A stretch of 64,000 bases of DNA from Fuerstiella marisgermanici. GTDB taxonomy: Bacteria > Planctomycetota > Planctomycetia > Planctomycetales > Planctomycetaceae. Position numbers and translations under genes: made by a program. Location of the stretch: NCBI RefSeq assembly GCF_001983935.1, contig NZ_CP017641.1, positions 7,242,001 through 7,306,000 on the forward strand, read 5' to 3'. Every line of letters starts with the position of its first letter. Position 1 is the stretch's first letter. Below, piece after piece: positions 55,091 through 64,000 of the stretch. Under the pieces are notes generated by a model, which saw only the letters and a list, made by a program, of their open reading frames with translations, ran no database searches and had not been told where the DNA came from.

Positions 55091-55204
55091 TCGGACTGGC
55101 CAGCAACGATGATTCCGGAAACAATGCCACGTCAGTCGGCGCCCGCCCCTTAATGCGCGGCTAAGTTAACACCAAAAGCGCTTCAAAAACATAAAGGCCT
55201 ATTC

Positions 55205-55960
55205 ATGAGATCCTCCAACCCCGCTCTGAGCGAAAACGTTTTTCACAACTTTGAATCCTACGGTGACACCACTGTGATGACAGTCACGGGCACGGCGATC
55301 AAGACGATGATCGCCATCGTCCTGGCGTTTGCCACGGCGATTTTCACATGGAAGCAACATGAAGCCGGCAACTCTATTCAGGGTCTGATGATCGGGGGGC
55401 TAATCGTTGGACTGATTGCAGCCATTGCGACGATGTTCAAGAAAAACTGGGCACCAATTACGACGCCCATTTACGCTTTGGCCGAAGGCTGCTTCCTGGG
55501 AGGAATTTCGGCCATCATTCAGGAACAACTGAACGCTCGGATGGCCGATGCACCGCCGATCGCGTTTCAGGCGTGCGTTCTTACGTTTGGAACACTGGCC
55601 GTGATGATGACGGTGTACCAAACCGGCCTCATTAAAGTGACCGACAAACTCCGCATGGGTGTCGTTGCTGCCACCGGCGGGATCGCCCTACTCTACCTGG
55701 TTTCGATGGTGATGAGCTTCTTTGGTTCAGGTATCGCCTTCATTCACAGTGCCGGCCCATTCGGCATCGCGTTTAGCGTGTTCGTTGTCGGCTTGGCCGC
55801 GTTCAACCTCCTGTTGGATTTTGACCTCATCGATCGCCTCACCGCCAGTCGAGCTCCCAAACACATGGAATGGTATGGCGCGTTCGCATTGATGGTGACG
55901 CTGGTCTGGCTGTACATCGAAATCCTGCGTCTGCTGTCGAAACTCAACCGTCGCGACTAA
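55205..55960 (+). CDS. BI-1/YccA family membrane protein (Bax inhibitor-1 like)
   Basis: 251 residues from ATG 55205. Seven hydrophobic helices are apparent, starting at about 30-50 (MIAIVLAFATAIFTW). The family features are the N-terminal SSNPALSENVFHNF, the GTAIKTM segment, ALAEGCFLGGISAI, and the C-terminal pair FDLIDRLTASRAPKHMEWYGAFAL and LYIEILRLLSKLNRRD. It belongs to the YccA/YbhL-like (DUF4203-distinct) BI-1 clan, whose eukaryotic members affect Ca2+ leak and cell death and bacterial members interact with FtsH protease. It stands alone. Confidence 0.95.
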   Translation: MRSSNPALSENVFHNFESYGDTTVMTVTGTAIKTMIAIVLAFATAIFTWKQHEAGNSIQGLMIGGLIVGLIAAIATMFKKNWAPITTPIYALAEGCFLGGISAIIQEQLNARMADAPPIAFQACVLTFGTLAVMMTVYQTGLIKVTDKLRMGVVAATGGIALLYLVSMVMSFFGSGIAFIHSAGPFGIAFSVFVVGLAAFNLLLDFDLIDRLTASRAPKHMEWYGAFALMVTLVWLYIEILRLLSKLNRRD

Positions 55961-56169
55961 GCCGGGACGTCCCGGCAGACTGTTGGCGTGGTGAGCGGAT
56001 GACGGTTTGAAGGCGGAATCGCCGGCGGCGCTCCCGCTGGTCGCCGGAGGTGGCGCGTGAAGCAGTTTGCGGCGAGGTTTGTCGTGCACTCGGCATAGGT
56101 GAACGGTGGCACTGCGGCGGCGCATCAATCCTCAGACCGATCGACTCTGGCCAGATCGATCTACGACGT

Positions 56170-56982
56170 TTAAAACCGTGTCCGTCTTAGCCCCTCGCTC
56201 AACTGCGTGATGAGGCTTAAAACGAAGCGATTGAGATTCACGGCGGTTTCCTCCGCGACTTTCTTCCAGGGAGCCAGTTCGGGATCCGGCTTCACGCGTT
56301 TCAATAACTGACCAAGTCCAACCGCCTTCTGTTTTGGTGCCGGCTCAAACAGATACTCGGCCACCTTGTCGGACAGTTGCTCTCCTGCGGTGCCGACGAT
56401 TCCTCGGATCGCAAGAAACCGAGCGGCAGGCGGTGCGTCTTCGCCCGTCGGTTGTTCGTTACACGCCTGAGCGACCGCAAGGCTGGTCGTATCAACAGCA
56501 GCAGCCGACGACGATTCGGCCAGCGAACGCCGCACATCAGCCGAAAGTGGGTGACTGTCGGCAACCACGTGCTTCCGCACGAAGATGCGTTTGCGTTCGG
56601 GGATGGAACACTTCACCGGCATGCTGTTTCCGTGCGTATCACAAAGCTCATTTGCCAGACAGACGTCGCCCGACTTAAGTTCCTGCGTCAACGGAGAACT
56701 GAAACCGACCGAAAACACCCACGCGGGATGATGTTCCTCAATAAGCGTCTTCGCAGCCTCGCGATGCCGGGCAAATCCCGCGCCCGCTTCGACGACCGCC
56801 ACTCGCACGACTTCATCCAGAAATCCGCCGCGAAAAACGATTCCGCCGTCGATATACTTACGGACTCGGTCCAGCTTTTTCAGCAGCGGGCCCACCTCCA
56901 GCGATTGACCACACACGATCCCGATATCCGCCGACCGCCGGTCAACGACAGGTTCGTCAGAATGAGAAGAGTCCTGGGGCAT
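56170..56982 (-). CDS. Nucleoside phosphorylase / MTA-SAH nucleosidase-like protein
   Basis: 270 residues from ATG 56982. The superfamily core is seen as DIGIVCGQSLEVGPLLKKL, VVEAGAGFARHREAAK, WVFSVGFSSPL, the LKSGDVCLANELCD strand, and a substrate-loop region ending AIRGIVGTAGEQLSDK. A typical nucleosidase would place an Asp in a conserved SDxxD motif near the end; here GEQLSDKVAE is a plausible equivalent. Family members cleave the bond between base and ribose; hopanoid-associated relatives also exist. Residues beyond about 200 diverge, so substrate is uncertain. It is not linked to ahcY in this window. Confidence 0.75.
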   Translation of the reverse strand: MPQDSSHSDEPVVDRRSADIGIVCGQSLEVGPLLKKLDRVRKYIDGGIVFRGGFLDEVVRVAVVEAGAGFARHREAAKTLIEEHHPAWVFSVGFSSPLTQELKSGDVCLANELCDTHGNSMPVKCSIPERKRIFVRKHVVADSHPLSADVRRSLAESSSAAAVDTTSLAVAQACNEQPTGEDAPPAARFLAIRGIVGTAGEQLSDKVAEYLFEPAPKQKAVGLGQLLKRVKPDPELAPWKKVAEETAVNLNRFVLSLITQLSEGLRRTRF

Positions 56983-57142
56983 GGCCGTGTGACGCGGAAG
57001 GTGATGGAATAAGACTGACCGCTGATATCTGCTGGCTGAACGCTCGCAAGCTTAGTCGAACTTAGCGGCGCTTCTCTGGATCCGCCACAGGGGCGAACCA
57101 GAATGTAAAGCCCCGCAGCGGTCCGCTTACGATTCTAAGTCC

Positions 57143-58225
57143 CTACGCGGTCGCTTCAAAATCTTTCATGAAACTGATCAACGCATCAACCCCTTCCGAC
57201 GGGAATGCGTTGTAAATGCTGGCTCGCATGCCGCCCACACTGCGGTGCCCCTTCAGCGCGCTGAAGCCTTCGGCGTCGGCTTTCTTCAGGAACGCCGCGT
57301 CTTTGTCGGCATCGCCCGTGACAAAACACACATTCATCAACGAGCGGCTGGCCTTATCAGCGGTCGGCTGAAACAGGCTGCTGCTGTCAAGGTACTCATA
57401 CAGCTTGCCAGCCTTCGCCTTATTGCGTTCGTGCATGCCTGCCAGGCCACCATTGGCTTTGATCCAGCGAAACACCAGCATCATCAGATAGATGCCAAAC
57501 GTCGGTGGCGTGTTGTACATCGAATCGCTGGCTGCGTGAGTTCGATACTGAAGCATCGAAGTCAATTCGCTGTTGCCCTGCTCGACCAGATCATCGCGAA
57601 TGATCACCAACGTGACTCCGCTGGGCCCAAGATTCTTTTGAGCTCCCGCGTAGATGATGCCGTACTTCGAAACGTCGATCGGACGGCAGAAGATGTCGCT
57701 GCTGGAATCATTTACCAGGAAGGCTTCGTTGCTGAACCCGGCCGGTTCGCTGGCAAACTGAGTTCCGTAGATCGTGTTGTTCGACGTGAAGTGAACGTAA
57801 CGCGGAGAATCGCTGTACGTCTTGTCCGTCGGGATGTAATTGAAGTTCTTGTCTTCGCTGCTGCAAACGGTGTGCACGTTGCCGAACAGCTTCGCTTCCT
57901 TCACGGCCTTCTTCGACCACGACCCTGTGACCAGGTAATCAGCCGTCTGATCCTTCGCGAGAAAATTCATTGGAATCATGCCGAACTGAGTCGACGCACC
58001 GCCCTGCAGAAACAGCACCTTGTAGTTGTCTGGAATGCCAGCCAGTTCGCGGCACAAAGCTTCCGCTTCTTCGGCTACGGCAACAAACGGCTTACCACGA
58101 TGCGAATGCTCGCAAATGCCCACGCCGGTATCTCCCAGCGACAGCAGATTCTCGCGAGCTTCTTCCAGCACGCTTTCAGGCAGCACGGCGGGGCCGGCAG
58201 AGAAATTCCAAATGCGATCGGTCAT
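57143..58225 (-). CDS. serC: Phosphoserine aminotransferase
   Basis: 360 residues from ATG 58225. The family sequence is unambiguous: [19 protein letters not shown] at the N-terminus, [36 protein letters not shown] and the PLP-lysine segment [14 protein letters not shown] (Lys about 197). The C-terminus has [19 protein letters not shown]. It converts phosphohydroxypyruvate and glutamate to phosphoserine and 2-oxoglutarate in serine synthesis, and may take part in pyridoxal-phosphate synthesis. It stands alone, divergent from the PRPP synthetase gene. Confidence 0.98.
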   Translation of the reverse strand: MTDRIWNFSAGPAVLPESVLEEARENLLSLGDTGVGICEHSHRGKPFVAVAEEAEALCRELAGIPDNYKVLFLQGGASTQFGMIPMNFLAKDQTADYLVTGSWSKKAVKEAKLFGNVHTVCSSEDKNFNYIPTDKTYSDSPRYVHFTSNNTIYGTQFASEPAGFSNEAFLVNDSSSDIFCRPIDVSKYGIIYAGAQKNLGPSGVTLVIIRDDLVEQGNSELTSMLQYRTHAASDSMYNTPPTFGIYLMMLVFRWIKANGGLAGMHERNKAKAGKLYEYLDSSSLFQPTADKASRSLMNVCFVTGDADKDAAFLKKADAEGFSALKGHRSVGGMRASIYNAFPSEGVDALISFMKDFEATA

Positions 58226-58470
58226 CGCGGAGTCTTTCGTTGGGATGGGTGGTTACGGAGCGACATCTTAGAATCGAGTTCGACGCATGCCAAACCGTGG
58301 TTGAGCCGCCTTTCGTATTTCTCGCAGACACGCGGGCCTGCCTTGAGTTCATTCCTGGCGGCGATAAGATCTGGCTTCGAACTTCAGCACGGCCCCATGA
58401 ATTCGACTGCGACCGGTGGCCTGCTTGCACACACAGATCTGAACCGCAAAATGCGGCGGACAACATCACC

Positions 58471-59490
58471 ATGACTCAGGGAAATTCCGCCGCCGACAGC
58501 CGCCAAGGGCCGCGACTTCAGCCGTTTCAACCGCCGCAGGGCGATTTGGCCATTTTGGCTGGTTCCGGCAACCCGGTGTTTGCTCAGAAAATCGCCAACG
58601 GCCTCGGCGTACGACTCACCCCCTGCCAGGCTCAGATTTTCAGCGAAGGCAACGTCTTCGTCCGAATTCTGGAAAACGTCCGCGGTCGCGACACGTTTAT
58701 CGTGCAAGGCGTCCACCAGCCCGTCAACGATAACTTTGTTGAGCTGTTATTCTGGATTGACGCTCTCAAACGCGCGAGTGCCCAACAAATTACGGCCGTC
58801 ATTCCGTACTTCAGCTACGCGAAGGGTGACAAGAAGGACGAACCCCGCGTGTCGATTCGAGCTCGCGTGTGTGCGGACGCGATCGAAGCCGCCGGAGCCG
58901 ACCGAGTCCTCACGATGGACCTGCACAGCCCCCAGATCCAGGGCTTCTTCAGCGTGCCCGTCGACCATCTTTACGCTCGCGCGGTGATCTGCGAACACAT
59001 CAAGTCGCTGGGCATAGACAACCTGGTCATCTGTAGCCCGGACGCCGGATTCGCCAAATCAGCGGCGGCCTTCGCCAATCTTCTTGGCGTGCCGGTCGTC
59101 ATCGGAAACAAGACTCGCCCTGATCATTCCGAACAGGCCGAAATCCTTGAGGTGATTGGACAGGTCGCGGGCAGAAACGTGCTAATGGTGGACGACTTCA
59201 CCATCACTGGCGGTTCACTTTGCAGCATGGCCGAAGTCCTAAAGCAACGCGGTGCCGAAGACATCTACGCCGCCGTATCGCATGGCGTCCTGTCGAAGGG
59301 TGCAGCCGATCGAATTCAAAACAGCGTGATCCGCAAAATGTTTATGACGGACACCATCGAAGCACCCATCGAACCGCTATGCGAAAAGATGGACATCATC
59401 TCCGTCGCGCCGCTGTTCGCTCAGGCCATCCGCAGCATCCACGACCGCACAAGCGTGAGCATGCTGTTTCCGGACGACAAGCAAACGTAA
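58471..59490 (+). CDS. prs: Ribose-phosphate pyrophosphokinase (PRPP synthetase)
   Basis: 339 residues from ATG 58471; the frame extends upstream into the antisense of serC and is discarded. Typical PRPP synthetase features are SGNPVFAQKIANGLGVRL, FSEGNVFVRILENVRGRD, the Mg2+/ATP segment MDLHSPQIQGFF (about 149-160) and the PRPP loop MVDDFTITGGSL (about 240). The catalytic flexible loop, usually YARQDRKD, is here YAKGDKKDEPRVSIRAR. The enzyme makes PRPP from ribose 5-phosphate and ATP for nucleotide, His and Trp synthesis. The divergent loop makes it an unusual subclass. It converges with the DHDPS-family gene. Confidence 0.9.
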   Translation: MTQGNSAADSRQGPRLQPFQPPQGDLAILAGSGNPVFAQKIANGLGVRLTPCQAQIFSEGNVFVRILENVRGRDTFIVQGVHQPVNDNFVELLFWIDALKRASAQQITAVIPYFSYAKGDKKDEPRVSIRARVCADAIEAAGADRVLTMDLHSPQIQGFFSVPVDHLYARAVICEHIKSLGIDNLVICSPDAGFAKSAAAFANLLGVPVVIGNKTRPDHSEQAEILEVIGQVAGRNVLMVDDFTITGGSLCSMAEVLKQRGAEDIYAAVSHGVLSKGAADRIQNSVIRKMFMTDTIEAPIEPLCEKMDIISVAPLFAQAIRSIHDRTSVSMLFPDDKQT

Positions 59491-59491
59491 G

Positions 59492-60520
59492 TTAGCGAAG
59501 CCACTCATCACGATGCTCAGCCACGAACGCATCATCATGTAAGTGCGGATAAGCGGCATAGACGCGATCGATGTATTCCTTCTGTCCTGGCGAAAGCCGT
59601 TCGTCAGGATCCAGACACCGAGTCGTCTCCATCAAGCCCTGTCGATGCAACACTTCGTGCAGTCCGGCGATGCAGCCGTGGAAACTGTTGTCTGCATCGA
59701 AGAAGGCCGCATTGCAATCAGTGACTTCCACACCCAGCTGCAGCAGATCAGCCGACGCGGCTTCCTGATGACAACGTTGCTGCAATTCGACAGCTCGCTT
59801 CGTCCACACAGCCCAGTGCCCGAGTAAACCGCCAACAAAGCTGACAGTGCGTTCACCAAACCGAAACGGCGTAATCAAGTCGCCCACGATGTTGTCGTCG
59901 TTGCCGGTGTACATCGCAATGTCGTCTCGCCCGGAATCCGCGACGGCTCGCATGACATCCAGAGTTTGGTAACGGTTAAACGCCGCCACTTTGATGGCGA
60001 CCACCGCTTCGATTTCTACAAAACGCCGCCAGAACTCATACGACAACAAGCGACCTCCCACGGCCGGTTGCAGATAGAAGCCGATCAGCGGAATCGTGTC
60101 GCCAACTGCTTTTGCATGTTCGATCAATTCATCTTCGCTGGCATCCGGCAGTGCCGCGAGACTCAACAAACCCGCGTGGTAGCCGAGATCCGTCAGCAAT
60201 GCCGCTTCTGCTGTGGCCTGCTTTGTAGCGCCGCAAATCCCACCGACCTGCAGCACGTCGCGACCGCTGGCAGCCACTTCTTCCGCCGCCAGTGTTAGCA
60301 CGGGTTTCAGCAGGTCGACCTTGGGATCACGAATCGCAAACTGCGTCGTATGCACGCCGACAGCGACACCGCCGACGCCTGCCGCAAGGTAGTATCGCGT
60401 GATTGCCCGCTGATGACGTTCGTCCAGCTTGCCACTGGCGTCTAACGCCAAAGGATTAGCGGGAATGCACTGACCGCGCATTAATGTTTCACGAGTGTTT
60501 GACTCTGACTTATTGGACAT
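59492..60520 (-). CDS. Dihydrodipicolinate synthase/N-acetylneuraminate lyase family protein
   Basis: 342 residues from ATG 60520. The TIM-barrel family pattern is seen: IPANPLALDASGKLDERHQR, YYLAAGVGGVAVGVHTTQ, VLQVGGICGATKQA, and GFYLQPAVGG. The Schiff-base lysine is in VVAIKVAAFNRYQT (about residue 176). It likely condenses pyruvate or cleaves an aldol substrate; the specific substrate is unknown. The residues binding the carboxylate differ from classical DapA. It starts 3 bp behind the SNF2 helicase stop, so both are probably cotranscribed, with no evident functional link. Confidence 0.85.
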   Translation of the reverse strand: MSNKSESNTRETLMRGQCIPANPLALDASGKLDERHQRAITRYYLAAGVGGVAVGVHTTQFAIRDPKVDLLKPVLTLAAEEVAASGRDVLQVGGICGATKQATAEAALLTDLGYHAGLLSLAALPDASEDELIEHAKAVGDTIPLIGFYLQPAVGGRLLSYEFWRRFVEIEAVVAIKVAAFNRYQTLDVMRAVADSGRDDIAMYTGNDDNIVGDLITPFRFGERTVSFVGGLLGHWAVWTKRAVELQQRCHQEAASADLLQLGVEVTDCNAAFFDADNSFHGCIAGLHEVLHRQGLMETTRCLDPDERLSPGQKEYIDRVYAAYPHLHDDAFVAEHRDEWLR

Positions 60521-60523
60521 AAC

Positions 60524-63265
60524 TTATGTTTCCAGCAATCGGGCCAGCGTCGCCGCCAGGCCCTTCAAAGCATCTTCGTTCGGAAGACTAATTGTAAGTT
60601 GCGGTCGGCCGTCGGCATCACGGTCGACACACTGCGACAGTTTTTCCGCCAGTGCGTTGACCGAGGTTTCGCTCGGCGTTTTTTCAGAATGGCTGTCGAT
60701 AAGTTCTCCAGCCAATGACAGCGCGGCGGAGATCAGGCTGCCACTGGCTTGAGACACCTTCTCACGTTTTTCGGCAAGTCGCTTAGCTTCGGCTTCGACT
60801 TTACGCTGCTGGCTTTCATCGACCGGCTTACGCGGTGGGTTGAGCACGACTTCCAAGCGGCGTTTGAGATCTTCCATGCCGCTGACCATGGCCACTTCAC
60901 TGATATCGCTGTCAAAGTTCAGCGACGCATCCGCCAGGCCCTGTTTGGCGGCCAGAGTATCCAGCAGCCGTTCTTCAAGAGTCGCGTCGGAATTCGGGCT
61001 GACCGTCACAAGTTTATAGATGTGAACTGGATTCTTCTGGCCCATCCGGTAGGCCCGAGCGATACGCTGTTCCAGCACAGCCGGATTCCACGGCAGGTCA
61101 ACGTTGATCACGGTGTTGGCCGCCTGCAGATTCAAACCTGTCGAACCGGCGTTGGTCATGCAGATGACTCGGCATTCGGGATCATTCTGGAATCTCGCGA
61201 TAAGCGAAGCCCGCTTTTTCTGAGGCACGTTGCCGTCCAAGCGCACGTAGTCGGCTCCGAGGTCTTCGATGCGAGATTCGATACGGTCCAGCATCCTTTT
61301 CCATTCGCTGAACAGCACAATTTTGCGAGTTGGATCGTCAAACAAAGTCGTCAGCAGTTCAGTCAAACGTTCCAGCTTGCTGCTGTATTCCTGCTGCTCC
61401 TGATCCAGCAGGTACGTGCTGTCGCAGGCCATCCGCGCGTTTGTCAGGCAGCTCATCAGGACAAGGCGATCCATTTCCGTCATGAATTTCTTGGCCGCAA
61501 TCTGAGCAGCTCGAGCACAATTGGCAGCCTGAATGTCGTACTGCTCCTGAGTCGCTTCAATGCGGACCACTTCGTCCGTCCGTTCAGGCAACTGGTCTGC
61601 GATTTCCGCTCGCGTCCGTCGAAGCAGCACGCGCGACATCTTGTCTCGCAGTTCGTCCAGCCGATGATAGCCCTGGGTGCTCCCACGTTCGTCGACAATG
61701 TGGTGTTTGTTGAAGAACTGATACGCCGGCCCCAGCAGTTCGTCGTCCACGAACCTGGTGACCGTATACAGTTCGCCCAGGCGGTTTTCCAACGGCGTAC
61801 CAGACAGCACCAGACGGAACGGACTGTCCAGCATACGAATCATATTGCTGGTCTTCGATTCCCAATTCTTGATGCGTTGACCTTCGTCCAGAATAATGAG
61901 ATCCCACGGCACCGTTTCGATAGCCGTCACATCTCGCAGCACCTGTTCGTAGTTACAGATGGTGAAGAAGGTATCGCTGCTGTACTGCTCGACGCGTTCG
62001 ACTCCGTTTCCCAGGACGATCTGAGTCGAACGGCCGCTGAATTTCACGATCTCGTTGCGCCACTGGCTCTTCAGTGACGCCGGACACACGACCAGCACTC
62101 GCTTAATGTCAGCAAGTTGAGCCAACAGTTCGGCAACTCCGATGCCCTGAATGGTTTTCCCCAACCCCATATCATCCGCAAGGATCGCTCGACCAGCGCC
62201 TGCGGCGAACGCGATTCCGTCCAACTGATACGGCAGCAGTTCGGCCTTAAGCAATCGTTTGCGCAGCGGGTGAGTTTTCGTGTTCTTGCGTAGTTCCTCG
62301 CACTCTTTGCGGACACGCTCGCTTACCAACTTGCGTTGAATATACTGTTCAGCGTCAGGGAAGATGGTGACGCGATGCCCTGCCTCTTCCAAAGCCCGGA
62401 TACGATGCACCGCATCGCTGGCGTTGGTCAGTGGAACTTGATCCGCATTGCCTACAATTTCTTCAACCTTCTCGTCTGCCTTATGAGGCAAGTTGAAGAT
62501 GATTCCCTGAGCAGCCCCGTAGCTGATGCGAACCGACAGTCGTTTTCTGCGATACGGTTTCAGATTTTTCTTTGCGAAGCGTTTCTGGACTTTGGTCTGC
62601 ACATGCAGAATATGTTTGCACGTGCCCAGATGATTGGTTTTGAAATCGGGACACGTGCAGTACGACTCGCCCGCCCCAAGGCCTCGCAAGGCGACTCGAT
62701 AACTGCGTCCCGACTGCTGGCTGGTTACGACGTAATCGACCCATGGTTTTTCGGTGTTCATCGACCGAACCTTCATGGATTCCTTTGCGGCACGCGCCTG
62801 CCGTTCAGCGACGGCTCGGTGCAGCAATTCGGATTCGGTCAGATTCTCCAACGGCACTGACATATCCGGCGGCATAGCCAGGCCGAGTTCCGACCTGGCA
62901 TCCAACAGGAATTCAACTGCCGTGCCGAGATGTTCGCAGGGAACGTTGCATTGATCGCAGTTGCACTGCAGCTGTTTGGCCCGACTCGATTGAAGTGTCA
63001 TCGTCGCGATGGCCACACCACCATGAACTTCCGCATCTTCCACTCGAACCCGGAACAAATCACCACCCAGGAACACGTCTCGATCCGAAAGCACTTCGAA
63101 CTTCTGCCCGCCAGACTGAATGAGTTTCGCTCCGTCGTCGCCGAGCATTTGACAGGCTTGGTAGTATGTCAGTGAACCCAGCCGCTGATGGAATACGTTG
63201 ACCTTTTTCTTTTTGCCGCTGCCGCTGTTCTGCGATTTGGTTGATGACTTCATCCGGCCTGCCAT
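60524..63265 (-). CDS. SWIM zinc-finger SNF2-type helicase-like ATPase
   Basis: 913 residues from ATG 63265, or ATG 63253. The N-terminal region has a basic leader, a Cys pair region (QCNCDQCNVPCEH), and a SWIM-type zinc finger (CTCPDFKTNHLGTCKH, about 200-218). The ATPase starts at ELLPYQLDGIAF, with Walker A DDMGLGKT (about 366-373), motif II DEGQ (about 460), SGTPLENRL, and helicase C motifs VLFSEWKRMLD and NPAVLEQRIARAYRMGQKNPV. It is a SNF2/HepA-like DNA translocase; planctomycete members occur as orphans. The gene is followed by a DHDPS family gene with a 3-bp spacing. Confidence 0.93.
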   Translation of the reverse strand: MAGRMKSSTKSQNSGSGKKKKVNVFHQRLGSLTYYQACQMLGDDGAKLIQSGGQKFEVLSDRDVFLGGDLFRVRVEDAEVHGGVAIATMTLQSSRAKQLQCNCDQCNVPCEHLGTAVEFLLDARSELGLAMPPDMSVPLENLTESELLHRAVAERQARAAKESMKVRSMNTEKPWVDYVVTSQQSGRSYRVALRGLGAGESYCTCPDFKTNHLGTCKHILHVQTKVQKRFAKKNLKPYRRKRLSVRISYGAAQGIIFNLPHKADEKVEEIVGNADQVPLTNASDAVHRIRALEEAGHRVTIFPDAEQYIQRKLVSERVRKECEELRKNTKTHPLRKRLLKAELLPYQLDGIAFAAGAGRAILADDMGLGKTIQGIGVAELLAQLADIKRVLVVCPASLKSQWRNEIVKFSGRSTQIVLGNGVERVEQYSSDTFFTICNYEQVLRDVTAIETVPWDLIILDEGQRIKNWESKTSNMIRMLDSPFRLVLSGTPLENRLGELYTVTRFVDDELLGPAYQFFNKHHIVDERGSTQGYHRLDELRDKMSRVLLRRTRAEIADQLPERTDEVVRIEATQEQYDIQAANCARAAQIAAKKFMTEMDRLVLMSCLTNARMACDSTYLLDQEQQEYSSKLERLTELLTTLFDDPTRKIVLFSEWKRMLDRIESRIEDLGADYVRLDGNVPQKKRASLIARFQNDPECRVICMTNAGSTGLNLQAANTVINVDLPWNPAVLEQRIARAYRMGQKNPVHIYKLVTVSPNSDATLEERLLDTLAAKQGLADASLNFDSDISEVAMVSGMEDLKRRLEVVLNPPRKPVDESQQRKVEAEAKRLAEKREKVSQASGSLISAALSLAGELIDSHSEKTPSETSVNALAEKLSQCVDRDADGRPQLTISLPNEDALKGLAATLARLLET

Positions 63266-63430
63266 GAGAGTGCTCCGTGCGTTACTGGGCGTGGTAGGTT
63301 GCCACTGTAAATCTAGCGAGCCTGTGCGTGGTTGGACAGGGTGTGAGGCTCGATTCGAACAGATCAGGTTGCGGACATTCGAAGCCGAGATTTGATCTCA
63401 GACAAACCCGCCATGCGTAGTAAGCAGCGG

Positions 63431-64000
63431 TCAGAACTTCCCGTCCCGAGTTTCGAAATGAGTCGGCTTGCCCAATGACGCTCCTCCCTGTTGCAGCCAG
63501 CCTGCCGTGGCCTGAATCATCTCGTCGAGCGACACCGACACGTCGCCGAAGTGGTCGAATGATTTTGATGCATTCGACAGCCACGCCGTATCTGCTTCTG
63601 CCCCTGTAATTTCCGGTGACACGCCGAACAATTCGCCGAACCGCATCGCGAGTTCACGAACCGAAACCAGTTCCCGACCAGTGACGTTCATCGCGGCGGC
63701 CGGTGACTCAGCATGAGCGAGACACTGCAGTGCGCGAGCGTTTGCGTCGCCCTGCCAGATGACGTTTACGTGGCCCATTGCCACATCGATCGGCTGGCGA
63801 TTCAGCACTTTTGTCGCCACGTCGTGTAACACTCCATACCGGAGATCGACGGCATAGTTTAGCCGGAACAGCAAAACGGGCGTGCCGAATTCGCGAGCGT
63901 AGTAGCTGAAGATTCGTTCTCGAGCCACGCACGAATTGGCGTATTCCCCGGGCGGCCCCAAGACATCCGTCTCCACCGATCCACCGCTGTTGACGTCGAC
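63431..64000 (-). CDS. NAD-dependent epimerase/dehydratase family protein, 5' end outside the window
   Basis: Only the C-terminal 189 or so residues are in the window; the frame remains open at its right edge. The SDR Tyr-motif area reads PPGEYANSCVARERIFSYY, in which the Lys of the usual YxxxK is replaced by Cys. Later epimerase features are FRLNYAVDLRYGVLHDVA, HVNVIWQGDANARALQCLA, and AMNVTGRELVSVRELAMRFG. Such proteins reduce or epimerise nucleotide sugars. The missing Lys makes activity doubtful, but Tyr may suffice in this subfamily. Confidence 0.85.
   Translation of the reverse strand, partial: VDVNSGGSVETDVLGPPGEYANSCVARERIFSYYAREFGTPVLLFRLNYAVDLRYGVLHDVATKVLNRQPIDVAMGHVNVIWQGDANARALQCLAHAESPAAAMNVTGRELVSVRELAMRFGELFGVSPEITGAEADTAWLSNASKSFDHFGDVSVSLDEMIQATAGWLQQGGASLGKPTHFETRDGKF

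Noticed and set aside
57245-58474. Plus-strand frame of 409 residues opposite serC
   Set aside because: Antisense to serC with no recognisable family; serC is certain.
60749-62077. Plus-strand frame of 442 residues opposite the SNF2 gene
   Set aside because: Antisense shadow of conserved helicase motifs.
63266-63430. tRNA-like T-loop (GATTCGAAC) between the SNF2 and epimerase genes
   Set aside because: The flanking bases do not form a T-stem and no acceptor, D or anticodon arm can be paired.
1-64000. CRISPR array, rRNA or prophage
   Set aside because: No regular spaced direct repeats, rRNA motifs, or phage structural genes were seen.

Overview
The window looks like chromosomal DNA of a planctomycete (phylum Planctomycetota, probably Planctomycetaceae in the broad sense; the genus cannot be fixed from sequence alone). 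This rests on family content: a MoxR/DUF58/BatA/DUF4159 operon, PSCyt1-type cytochrome fused to WD40 repeats, DUF1559, DUF1080, lactate-racemase-domain and DUF2071 proteins, an ECF sigma factor divergent from a large Ser/Thr kinase with TPRs, and a palindromic dispersed-type repeat. It is moderately GC rich and densely coding. No rRNA, tRNA or CRISPR was found.

Layout. 0.3-16.5 kb, minus strand: an eight-gene transcription unit read from 16522 down to 2667 (DUF4159 protein, MoxR ATPase, DUF58, BatA-like vWA membrane protein, giant DUF4175-like Gln-rich membrane protein, vWA/glutamine-amidotransferase-like membrane protein, caspase-like clan-CD peptidase, TlpA-like thioredoxin). Seven junctions overlap or are separated by less than 20 bp, and a terminator closes the unit. 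A second TlpA paralogue and a zinc-ribbon protein follow. 16.7-22 kb: SMP-30-like lactonase, membrane SGNH hydrolase, class I aminotransferase, small DUF3634-like protein, DUF2071 protein, RraB-like protein. 22.07-24.26 kb: a 129-bp palindromic element flanked by TTAG, abutting an IS1634-like insertion sequence also flanked by TTAG. 24.4-30 kb: PspA-like protein behind an ECF sigma factor, DUF1080 lipid/sugar-type secreted protein, small secreted protein, LarA-N domain protein, ahcY. 30.2-36.7 kb: exopolysaccharide operon (Wza-like export lipoprotein, Wzc-like tyrosine autokinase, O-antigen-ligase/TPR protein). 37-41.8 kb: giant Ser/Thr kinase divergent from an ECF sigma factor. 41.8-43.7 kb: two paralogous secreted proteins with Pro/His- or Pro/Cys-rich stalks and TIG-like modules. 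44-47 kb: a DUF1559 gene broken by an in-frame stop, an MBL hydrolase, a methyltransferase ending inside a 260-bp terminal-inverted-repeat element. 47-55 kb: WD40/cytochrome protein, then an RNA-metabolism group (28-residue basic protein, RNase R, YhaM-like HD nuclease, DEAD-box helicase). 55-64 kb: BI-1/YccA membrane protein, nucleosidase-like protein, serC, PRPP synthetase, DHDPS-family enzyme, SWIM-SNF2 helicase and the 3' part of an SDR epimerase running off the window.

The most unusual features are the MoxR unit that carries a caspase-like peptidase and a thioredoxin, the nested TTAG-flanked palindrome and IS, the inverted-repeat element that supplies a gene's stop codon, the nonsense-interrupted DUF1559 gene, the Cys/Pro-rich TIG protein pair, and an unannotated-size 28-residue basic protein gene. 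All functional statements come from motif and family recognition by eye; no database search was run.
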